A DNA stretch of 64,000 nt from positions 37,384-101,383 of the forward strand of contig SCQQ01000005.1 in NCBI GenBank assembly GCA_004299095.1, in the 5' to 3' direction. This DNA is from Burkholderiaceae bacterium. Its GTDB lineage: Bacteria > Pseudomonadota > Gammaproteobacteria > Burkholderiales > Burkholderiaceae_C. Positions 57,077-64,000 of this stretch are shown piece by piece (within the stretch, counting starts at the first letter, position 1; every line of letters begins with the position of its first letter). The notes under the pieces were generated by a model. The model was not told where the DNA came from. It was given only the letters and a program-made list of their open reading frames with translations, and did not search any database. A program made the position numbers and the translations under genes.

Positions 57077-58210
57077 TCAAGACTTGATAGCATAATTCAT
57101 CACAGTGGAATCTTGCGCTACACAGCTCGTCCACGATTGGCAGCGCGTTTTTGCGACGTCAAGAGCACGTATCAGCCTATCCATCTGGGCTTTTACCGTA
57201 GTTGCCTTGCTTATGCCGAATACGCTTTGACCAGCGGCTTCATAAATGATCGCAGGGTCGTTGAATTCGTGCATTGACGTGAACACATCGCCTGTCAGAA
57301 CTTGCTGGAGCGGCATCGGAAGTGGCGATGGGGCACTAGGTTCACTCCAAGCCTCAATCCATGGACTTCGAATGACCCGACACGGCTTGCCGCTGTGTGC
57401 TCGCGTTATGACGGTGTCCTCGCTTTGGCCGTTGATCAATCGATCAAGTAGCGCCTTGGGCGTGTGGTTCTCCTTGGATGCCAACCACAGAGTCCCAAGC
57501 CACCCGCCCTGCGCTCCCATCCCGATCACGCCAAAGATCTGTTCCCCCGTCGCAATACCACCGGCCGCGAGCACTGGTCGACCTTGTGCCACGGCAAGGA
57601 TCTGCGGAAGCAGCGACATGGTTCCCACCATGCCGGTGTGGCCGCCGGCGTCGTAGCCCTGCGCAACGAGGACATCGACTCCCATGCCCAGGGCTTTTTT
57701 GGCATGCTTCACCGACCCCACGAGCGAGATCGCCAACTTGCCACGCTGCTTCGCACGACGAATCAAATCTTCCCGCAGACCAATTGCCGTAACCACAGCA
57801 TTGCAGTTTGACGCCAATGTCACCTCGATTTGCTCTGCAAACAAAGCCTCGGAACGGACTTGGTCCGTGAAGAAGCTACACCTAGTTGGTTTCCTAACTT
57901 TAAAGCGCTTTCGCAGTTTTTCCGTAAATTCAACTTGTGCGCGAGGCAGTTCCTTTCGGAATTGCTCGACCGATCCATGGTCAGGTATATGTGATGGAAG
58001 CATGAGATCAAGACCATACGGCATATCTTCCATTCGGCGTTCAACCGTCGTTACGACATCCTTAATGTCTTCCGGTAATTCACGACCAAGGCCGAGTACC
58101 GGGAATCCTCCTGAACGAGCGATAGCCACGGCAACGTCTATGGAATGCGAAAACCCAAAGATTGGATATTTAATGCCCAATTGTTTTATGAGTGGGATAT
58201 TCCATGTCAT
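57077..58210 (-). CDS. Nitronate-monooxygenase/2-nitropropane-dioxygenase-family flavoprotein
   Basis: A protein of 377 residues from the ATG at 58210. FMN-dependent TIM barrel: IPLIKQLGIKYPIFGF near the start, VDVLVAQGYDAGGHTGMVGTMSLLPQI with the conserved GGH, and VLAAGGIATGEQIFGVIGMGAQGGWLGTLW. Relatives oxidise nitronates or reduce enoyl-ACP/quinones. In an acyl-CoA degradation cluster an oxidoreductase on an unsaturated intermediate is as likely as a true nitronate substrate. Confidence 0.83.
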   Translation of the reverse strand: MTWNIPLIKQLGIKYPIFGFSHSIDVAVAIARSGGFPVLGLGRELPEDIKDVVTTVERRMEDMPYGLDLMLPSHIPDHGSVEQFRKELPRAQVEFTEKLRKRFKVRKPTRCSFFTDQVRSEALFAEQIEVTLASNCNAVVTAIGLREDLIRRAKQRGKLAISLVGSVKHAKKALGMGVDVLVAQGYDAGGHTGMVGTMSLLPQILAVAQGRPVLAAGGIATGEQIFGVIGMGAQGGWLGTLWLASKENHTPKALLDRLINGQSEDTVITRAHSGKPCRVIRSPWIEAWSEPSAPSPLPMPLQQVLTGDVFTSMHEFNDPAIIYEAAGQSVFGISKATTVKAQMDRLIRALDVAKTRCQSWTSCVAQDSTVMNYAIKS

Positions 58211-58249
58211 ACTGATGCACTCCAACCTTAGCCACGATGGCACAACTGC

Positions 58250-59401
58250 CTAGCGCAACTCATGTATTGTCCGCTTTGCAATATTTAACAAATGTATCTG
58301 ACTGGTACCTTCGTATAGCCTGAACAACCGCACATCTCGATAAAAACGCTCAGCGACGTTGTCGGCTATATAGCCTTGCCCACCGAATATCTGTACCGCC
58401 CTGTCAGCAACGCGTCCGCACACCTCAGACGCAAATAACTTGCACATGGAAGCTTCCATGGTTACATCGGCGCCGTCATCGCGCTTTCGTGCCGTTTCAA
58501 GTACCAGAGCGCGGGCTGCATAGACTTCGGTATTGCTCAGGGCAATCAAACGCTGAACCAACTGAAACTCTCCAATCGGACGGTTGAATTGGATTCTGGA
58601 GGACGCGCGTTTCCCCATCTCTGTTACCAAGCGAATTCCAGGGCCGACACACAGCGCGGCCAGATTGATACGCTGCTTGTTCAGCGCCTTCATTGCCGTC
58701 CGAAAGCCTTGACCTTCGGTGCCGCCCACGATGGTGTTTTCGTCGACCTGCACTCGATCAAGCACAATCTCACCAACTGATGACCCACGTTGACCCATCA
58801 TTCGATAGGGTTTGGATGTTGTTATACCGGGGGTTCCGCGTTCAACCAGGAATGCCGTAATCCCAGTAGCCCCTCGCGCCTTATCATCAGTACGTGCAAA
58901 AACAGTAAATAAATCGGCAAGTGGTGCGTTTGTAATAAAACACTTCCTACCACTGATGCTATATCCATGAACCACTTTTGTCGCGACGGTTTTCAACGCG
59001 GTGGCATCGGAACCTGCTTCCGATTCGGTCAATGCAAAACAACCTGTAATTTCACCACTTGCGAGCCGTGGCAGGTAGCGTCGCTTCTGCCTCTCGGTTC
59101 CGTCTGCAACGAGCGATTCAGAGGCGATACCTGTATTCCCGCCAAAGCGCGCACGAAATGCCGTCGATACTTGGGAGACCTCAATGTTGATCTGTGCTAA
59201 TTCTTCCGTTGTCAGGCCGCTACCACCATATTCGACCGGGATGCTATGGCCGAAGAGGCCTACGTCTCTCATACGCTGCACAATGGCTTCGGGAATGACG
59301 TCGTCACGATCCACCTGTTCTTCCAATGGTTGACATTCATTGCGCACGAAATCACGTACAGATGCGAGCATCCCGGTAAAGCGATTTGGGTCACGAATCA
59401 T
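58250..59401 (-). CDS. Acyl-CoA dehydrogenase
   Basis: A protein of 383 residues. Family signatures: GCFALTESEAGSDATALKT (flavin/substrate), NAPLADLFTVFARTD, QIFGGQGYIADNVAERFYRDVRLFRLYEGTSQIHLLNIA with the catalytic Glu in YEGTSQI. It introduces a 2,3 double bond into an acyl-CoA with FAD, passing electrons to ETF. It lies 23 bases behind the IclR gene and 39 bases before the flavoprotein gene. Confidence 0.92.
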   Translation of the reverse strand: MIRDPNRFTGMLASVRDFVRNECQPLEEQVDRDDVIPEAIVQRMRDVGLFGHSIPVEYGGSGLTTEELAQINIEVSQVSTAFRARFGGNTGIASESLVADGTERQKRRYLPRLASGEITGCFALTESEAGSDATALKTVATKVVHGYSISGRKCFITNAPLADLFTVFARTDDKARGATGITAFLVERGTPGITTSKPYRMMGQRGSSVGEIVLDRVQVDENTIVGGTEGQGFRTAMKALNKQRINLAALCVGPGIRLVTEMGKRASSRIQFNRPIGEFQLVQRLIALSNTEVYAARALVLETARKRDDGADVTMEASMCKLFASEVCGRVADRAVQIFGGQGYIADNVAERFYRDVRLFRLYEGTSQIHLLNIAKRTIHELR

Positions 59402-59424
59402 GCTAGGTTACCTTTCAATCGCAT

Positions 59425-60309
59425 TTACATCGGGTGCGCAGTATCCAATCCTTGGCTGATCTCAAGTTGGTGGGCCGCGTCTTTCAAAAACGGGACTACT
59501 CGGCGCAGCCCGTCACCGCCATCAGCATGAATGGCGATTCGGGTGCAATTCATGGCGATTGGCAACTCACCACGTGGGCACCTGATCGGTACCGCGATCG
59601 CATGGACTTCCGGATGCCAGTCTCCTCGAGAGTAGCAATAGCCTTCATTCGAAAACCGCTTTTGATCGTCAGACAAAAGTGCTTGTGCCGTGCGGAACGC
59701 GTTCGGATCCAAGACTTTGAGGTAATTGATGATTTCAGTTCGTAACTCGGGAGGACTCGAGACGATGAGTGCACGTCCAATAGAAGACAACAACAGCGGT
59801 CGGGATGATCCAATATCCGGCAAGTACTGATTGGCCGTGTCGGCGCGTACCGAATCGATGTAGACGACGGTGTCCCGATCTCTTACGCCCAGATTGACAC
59901 TACATCCCGTCGCCGCTGCGAGCGAGGCCATGATGGGTTTGGCCAGTTGCCTGACCCGCATACTCGCGAGCAATGGATGGCCGAGTGCCAGCACACCGGC
60001 GCCAAGCCGATACTTCCTCAAATGTGAGTCGTGATTGAGATAGCCCAGCAGACTGAGCGTATACGTCAATCGAGATATGGTTGGCTTCGGAAGACCCGTA
60101 ATACTGGAAAGTTCATGATTCCCAAGAATTGGGTTTCCGGGTGTAAACGCACGCAATACCTCGATGCCGCGCGCTAGGTTCATTGAAAACTGGCGATCAG
60201 CACTTGGATCGTGCGGATTGACCAAACCGCGAAGGGTGATGGCGCTCACTTTGTAGTGCTTCGATGTCTCCGTCTGCGCCATGATCGTTGCAACCGTCCA
60301 GCCGGTCAA
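59425..60309 (-). CDS. IclR-family transcriptional regulator
   Basis: About 284-294 residues; ATG at 60279 or the frame start at 60309. The helix-turn-helix lies near residues 45-90 (GIEVLRAFTPGNPILGNHELSSITGLPKPTISRLTYTLSLLGYL) and the effector domain follows (CSVNLGVRDRDTVVYIDSVR; SSIGRALIVSSP; EGYCYSRGDWHPEVHAIAVPI). It is first in the leftward island and divergent from the CoA-transferase, so it probably controls both directions in response to a pathway acid. Confidence 0.88.
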   Translation of the reverse strand: MTGWTVATIMAQTETSKHYKVSAITLRGLVNPHDPSADRQFSMNLARGIEVLRAFTPGNPILGNHELSSITGLPKPTISRLTYTLSLLGYLNHDSHLRKYRLGAGVLALGHPLLASMRVRQLAKPIMASLAAATGCSVNLGVRDRDTVVYIDSVRADTANQYLPDIGSSRPLLLSSIGRALIVSSPPELRTEIINYLKVLDPNAFRTAQALLSDDQKRFSNEGYCYSRGDWHPEVHAIAVPIRCPRGELPIAMNCTRIAIHADGGDGLRRVVPFLKDAAHQLEISQGLDTAHPM

Positions 60310-60346
60310 CTCATTGATGCGTCTATTTCGCTAGGCGAAATTTGAA

Positions 60347-61630
60347 TTGAACAAGCGGCTGATGGACCCTAAGATTAGAGACTCAGCATTTCGTTTGTGC
60401 AGCAGGGGGCACACTTTGACGACCAAGCCGAGCACCGATGGCGCACTCAAGGGCGTTCGCATCCTTGATATGGCGACTGTTTTCGCGGCACCCTTGGGGG
60501 CTACGCTCTGCGCGGACCAAGGCGCAGAGGTGATAAAGCTTGAGCTGCCAGGAGGTGCGTCGGACGCGCTGCGACAGTTGCAGCCGATCAAGGATGGAAA
60601 GCCGCTCTGGTGGAAGGTGACCAATCGGGGCAAACGGGGAATCACACTGGATGTGCGCAAGCTGAAGGGGCGCGAAACCCTGCTGAGGATGCTGCCGCGG
60701 TTCGATGTGCTGGTCGAAAATTTCCGCACCGGGACGCTGGATCGTTGGGGTCTGGATATCGGAACTCTGCACCGTGCCAACCCGCGGCTGATCGTCATCA
60801 GGTTGACAGGCTTCGGGCAAACCGGTCCGTACAGCCACAAGCCCGGGTTCGCGCGAATCTTTGAGGCCATGAGCGGCTTTACCAGTCTGACTGGTGAAGA
60901 AAAAAGCTCACCGCTACACAGCAACTTTTCGATTGGTGACGCGGTGGCTGCCGTGTTCTGTGCATTCTCCATCGCTGCCGAAGTCGCACGCCTGAGGGGA
61001 GACCCGGATGCCAGCGGGTCCGAGGTGGACCTCGCCGCAACCGAGGCGATGCTTCGCCTCCTCGATGCGTTGCCAGTTGAGCATGAACTATTGGGTCAGA
61101 TCCGCACACGAGTGGGAAATCGCACCAGCTACACGGCGCCATCCAACATGTACCTGAGCCGAGATGGCATCTACTTCTCCGTTGTCGCCTCGTCCAAGCA
61201 CACGTTCGAACGCTTGTGCGAAGCGGTTGGCCATGCGGATTGGGTAAGCGACCCCCGCTTCTCAACCAATTCGGCCCGCATCCAGAACATGGCCATGCTT
61301 GACGAGAGCTTGAGCAGTTGGTTCGAGAAGTTGCGATTCGACGATATTCGTGCCCGCCTCGAACAGCACGAAATACCGTTCAGCAAGGTGAACAACATCT
61401 CCGATGTTGAAGCGAATCCCCACTTTCAAGCACGCCACGCAATCATCCGGTTGCCCGATCCAGACTACGGCAGCATCCCGGCGCCATGTATCGTGCCGCG
61501 GATAGTCGGACGCGCGATGACTACGCCGCGTACCGGCCCGGCCGCCGGTGAACATAACCGTGAGGTCTATTCCGAATTCGGGTTTGGTGAGGACGAGCTC
61601 GCATCGCTGTACGAGCAGGGCGTCATTTAA
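60347..61630 (+). CDS. Class III CoA-transferase (CaiB/BaiF family)
   Basis: Up to 427 residues. Start is uncertain: the frame opens at a TTG at 60347, an ATG lies at 60362, and a TTG at 60416 has AGGGGG upstream and gives a more typical N-terminus (GALKGVRILDMATVFAAPLGATLCADQGAEVIKLE). The catalytic Asp is in FSIGDAVAAVF; GSEVDLAATEAML and the C-terminal VPRIVGRAMTTPRTGPAAGEHN are family strings. It moves CoA between an acyl-CoA and a free acid. Only rightward gene of the island. Confidence 0.88.
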   Translation: MNKRLMDPKIRDSAFRLCSRGHTLTTKPSTDGALKGVRILDMATVFAAPLGATLCADQGAEVIKLELPGGASDALRQLQPIKDGKPLWWKVTNRGKRGITLDVRKLKGRETLLRMLPRFDVLVENFRTGTLDRWGLDIGTLHRANPRLIVIRLTGFGQTGPYSHKPGFARIFEAMSGFTSLTGEEKSSPLHSNFSIGDAVAAVFCAFSIAAEVARLRGDPDASGSEVDLAATEAMLRLLDALPVEHELLGQIRTRVGNRTSYTAPSNMYLSRDGIYFSVVASSKHTFERLCEAVGHADWVSDPRFSTNSARIQNMAMLDESLSSWFEKLRFDDIRARLEQHEIPFSKVNNISDVEANPHFQARHAIIRLPDPDYGSIPAPCIVPRIVGRAMTTPRTGPAAGEHNREVYSEFGFGEDELASLYEQGVI

Positions 61631-62339
61631 CGCGTATGTCGATGAGTGTCGCCGCTGATTTCGACGATCTCATTGATCCGGCACGAACCGACGAGGTTCC
61701 AGCGGCCTGACATCGGAACATGCGTGAATGGCGTATTTCAGCGATCGCGGACGCTGATTTCAGCGTGATCGCAGACGATCACGGAAAGCGCGCGAGTGGG
61801 GGGGATTCATGATATCTCAGTTGTCGCCGAAGGCGGTGGGCGGAACTGTCCAATCCCTGCTGCAGGCTTGCCCACGGCGGCGGGCGTCGCTTGCGGGCGT
61901 TCGGCCGCCGCGGTGTGCAAGCCGTGTTTGGCGCGACGCCGGAGGCGTTACACGGGCTGCGCGCAGCGGTCATGAGGCCACCTGCTTATTGCGCATCAAC
62001 TCGCCCTTGAGGGCGATCTTGTGCGCATTACGCTTGATCTCCGCCGCTCCCTGCTGGGGTTTCAACTGTGCGGACATCTATCGTGACACAGGGGGATGGC
62101 GTCTTTGCCGAGATCGAACCTGCCTGTCACGACGCCAGTTTATACGGTATTTCAGTACAAGGCTATCGGTCGTGCGACACGATACGGATGTGAAAGCGCT
62201 CACCAAAGCGACGTGGGTTACTGTAACGCGAAACACCGTGACCAGTGCACTTGCTGCAACGCACTGCCTCCCGCTGCCGAAGTGTTCGAAAAACTCCGAC
62301 ATGAACAGTCCTCATGGAGCGGAAGTAAAAACGTGGCGG
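61631..62339. other. Mobile-element debris between CoA-transferase and recombinase
   Basis: About 700 bases without a recognised gene. On the minus strand two short frames are coupled by ATGA: 35 codons from an ATG at 62077 (ending KGELMRNKQVAS) and 64 codons from an ATG at 61973. Neither matches a family I know and neither has a good ribosome site. The left part contains the repeats described at 61736-61783. Confidence 0.35.
61764..61783. repeat. Perfect eight-base inverted repeat in short tandem repeats
   Basis: CGTGATCG and CGATCACG around a four-base loop. Just before it, ATTTCAGCG-ATCGC-GACG occurs twice in a row (61736-61780). Multiple short terminal repeats of this kind are typical of IS21-family ends; a terminator for the CoA-transferase is an alternative. 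Confidence 0.4.
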
Positions 62340-63749
62340 TCAGCGCATGTCAGACCGATCGCTGGATGATTTGGATCCAACACCTTCCAGCACGACAATG
62401 AGCCACGTGATGCAGCCTTGCGTATGGGAGCGCCGCTGGTTCGTCTTCGGTTTGCGGTTGCGCTGAGTCGGGCCACGCACGTCCGCAAACCGGATCCAGT
62501 AGCGCGCTGCACTCTGCCGATAGAACCGCCGGTCGAAAGGCCGCGCAACGGCGCGCTTTTGCTTGACGTCGCCCGTGACGTCCCGAGTAACTTGGAGAAC
62601 TTCGATCCCGATCGACACGCCAAGCGAATCCAGATCGCTCACCCAGGACAGAGCTACTTCCGCGTCCATCGACGCCCAGTCGGAATTCGCCATCTTCGCT
62701 GCAAGCCAACGCGTGAGAACAGACGCGAACAGGTCCTGGTTCCGCTCAGAAGCCACTTCGAAGCGCGCCAGCAACGCAGCGACCGTGTCGCGCTGCGCCT
62801 GACCTGCGGGATAGCCCGGAGCAGATTTGTCCGACTGCAGCAGCGCAGACAGGGATGGAAACAACGTGCCTGCGGGCTGCGGTACAACCGCTGGCGTACC
62901 GTGCTGAAGTGAGTTTGGGCGCAGCTCCGTCACCTCGTCGCAGTAGGCCCTTGCAATTTTGGGTATCGCCTCGAACAGATCGTTGCCCGGCAACCGGAAG
63001 GACACCGTACGCTCGAGAAGGGCTCGCATTTCCGCGCGGTCGGACGCGAGTCGATCACGTTCCGTACCCGTGCGTCCAGCGTATGCCGGGTGCGTGCAAG
63101 CCACAAAAAGCAGGAGGCCGAGCGAGTGGACGTAATGCTCGTACGTCGTGAGCTCCGAGCCGTGCCCCATCATCATGCCCAGTGCCGCCCCGCGCGCTGC
63201 ACGCGCATGCAGCGTACCGGCAACGCTCGACGCCATCGCAGCGGCACCCTTGACACACACCTTCATCCAAGGAAGCGCGCAGGAGTGGGACTCCAGGCCA
63301 ACATCCGGGCCCAGCGCGCCCAATACATACAGCGTGGCGAAGCTGTGGCGCAGGTTGTGCGGATGCAAATTGCGGTCACCTGCGACGCGCTCCAGCAGCG
63401 TGTTGATCAACCCAACCGCGGGATGCGCATCGAGCATGGCCGCGGTTGGCACACTGGTATCGAAGAACAGGAAAGCGTCAAGCGGACGTCCCACGCCAAA
63501 TGCCCACACCGTGTCTTGTTCGGCCCGCGGAATCGGGTACATCGTGAGAAGGCGCGCCGCATTGGCGGTCTTCAATGTGCGGGCTTCGTTCTTGCGGGCT
63601 CGCACCAGGTTGATGTCGATGTCGCGCACCTTCAACCCGAGAATTTCACGCCGGCGCATGCCCAGCCGAAACGCCAGGATCCAGAACGCCCGGGTCTCGA
63701 GTTTGACCCGCTCGTTCGGTGTCACCAGTGATCCGTCTTCGATCGCCAC
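62340..63749 (-). CDS. Tyrosine recombinase (phage-integrase family), N-terminally incomplete
   Basis: About 469 codons from a GTG at 63749. The catalytic residues are visible: Arg box FRLGMRRREILGLKVRDIDI, HxxR box LHPHNLRHSFATL (His131, Arg134) and GHGSELTTYEHYVHS with the nucleophile at Tyr206. The SAM-like core-binding domain that should precede them is missing; an in-frame stop lies about 60 bases upstream, and sequence resembling coding continues in another frame, so a frameshift or truncation is likely. After the Tyr there is an unusual extra region of about 260 residues. It may be the decayed integrase of the adjoining island. Confidence 0.7.
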   Translation of the reverse strand: MAIEDGSLVTPNERVKLETRAFWILAFRLGMRRREILGLKVRDIDINLVRARKNEARTLKTANAARLLTMYPIPRAEQDTVWAFGVGRPLDAFLFFDTSVPTAAMLDAHPAVGLINTLLERVAGDRNLHPHNLRHSFATLYVLGALGPDVGLESHSCALPWMKVCVKGAAAMASSVAGTLHARAARGAALGMMMGHGSELTTYEHYVHSLGLLLFVACTHPAYAGRTGTERDRLASDRAEMRALLERTVSFRLPGNDLFEAIPKIARAYCDEVTELRPNSLQHGTPAVVPQPAGTLFPSLSALLQSDKSAPGYPAGQAQRDTVAALLARFEVASERNQDLFASVLTRWLAAKMANSDWASMDAEVALSWVSDLDSLGVSIGIEVLQVTRDVTGDVKQKRAVARPFDRRFYRQSAARYWIRFADVRGPTQRNRKPKTNQRRSHTQGCITWLIVVLEGVGSKSSSDRSDMR

Positions 63750-63889
63750 CAGCCCGGATTGATACTCGACCTCGCTGATGATCCGATTGCTGATCGAGTA
63801 GCTCCCGCCTCATGCCACAAGCGAAGTTCGCGGCAGCTCGGGACATTCAAAAAACTTTGTTGCCATCCCGAGCAATCGCCGTTGGCCAA

Positions 63890-63932
63890 CGACAATTATC
63901 TTGACCGGTCGGCGACAACTATCTTGAGCGGT
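63890..63932. repeat. Tandem 20-base repeats at the right edge, possible IS21-type end
   Basis: CGACAATTATCTTGACCGGT at 63890-63909 and CGACAACTATCTTGAGCGGT at 63913-63932 differ at two positions. Multiple terminal repeats followed, 50 bases on, by GAAGGAGGCA (a strong ribosome site at the window edge) suggest the left end of an IS21-type element whose transposase gene starts just outside. Confidence 0.5.
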
Positions 63933-64000
63933 TGATGCCCACGCGCGGGAGGCGTCAGGCGGTCGGGTTCTAGAGTGGCTCGCCTCTGCAGAAGGAGGCA

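Overview
The window looks like a chromosomal segment of a GC-rich Gram-negative proteobacterium, most likely a betaproteobacterium. The evidence is two outer-membrane efflux channels, RND and MacB/DevC-type exporters, a lipobox protein, IscR, FtsH and a Crp/Fnr regulator. The phylum call is an inference from gene content. No rRNA, tRNA or CRISPR array was found.

Layout. (1) 1-10.6 kb: stress and redox genes. These are a hybrid sensor kinase entering from the left edge, a Crp/Fnr regulator, a 2-oxo-acid dehydrogenase E1alpha/E1beta pair with a free-standing lipoyl domain, FtsH, a TehA/SLAC1-type transporter, a baeRF-type eRF1-like protein and a CBS-domain protein. (2) 11.3-15.6 kb: an extracytoplasmic flavin electron-transfer operon. 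It has a small PepSY protein, a DUF2271 protein with a DGVTGAS flavinylation-like motif, a PepSY-TM/flavodoxin/reductase fusion and ApbE. (3) 15.9-21.1 kb: a TetR-controlled ABC exporter with adaptor and outer-membrane channel, and a perfect palindrome in front of tetR. (4) 21.3-29.6 kb: a leftward operon encoding a complete RND pump that encloses sulfide:quinone oxidoreductase, a DUF2892 protein and an AhpD-like protein. It faces an ArsR regulator across a palindromic operator.

(5) 30.0-39.6 kb is the most unusual part, a tightly packed rightward operon. It starts with the three enzymes of the Firmicutes-type coproporphyrin-dependent haem route (ferrochelatase, CgoX, coproheme decarboxylase) plus a DinB-like protein. 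It continues with a TIM-barrel isomerase, a LuxS-family enzyme, a C7 sugar-phosphate cyclase of the 2-epi-5-epi-valiolone/DDG synthase group, a UbiG-like methyltransferase, a UbiA-family prenyltransferase and an APC transporter. I read it as an uncharacterised cyclitol/prenyl pathway coupled to haem genes.

(6) 39.6-47.1 kb: DUF2214 protein, iscR, sdhB and an sdhA that has lost its 5' end. The sdhA break faces the 5'-truncated end of an AIPR phage-resistance gene. Next come an intact IS5-family element, a remnant of a related IS placed directly beside it, and an IS3-family remnant. (7) 47.1-61.6 kb: a visibly AT-richer catabolic island, almost all leftward. It has a cytoplasmic-looking sulfatase, an SsuABC/TauABC-type importer, a DUF1254 protein, an ADP-forming acyl-CoA synthetase, an MFS transporter, a nitronate-monooxygenase-family flavoprotein, an acyl-CoA dehydrogenase and an IclR regulator, with a divergent class III CoA-transferase. 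(8) 61.6-64 kb: mobile-element debris, a tyrosine recombinase lacking its N-terminal part, and tandem repeats at the right edge that look like the end of an IS21-type element.
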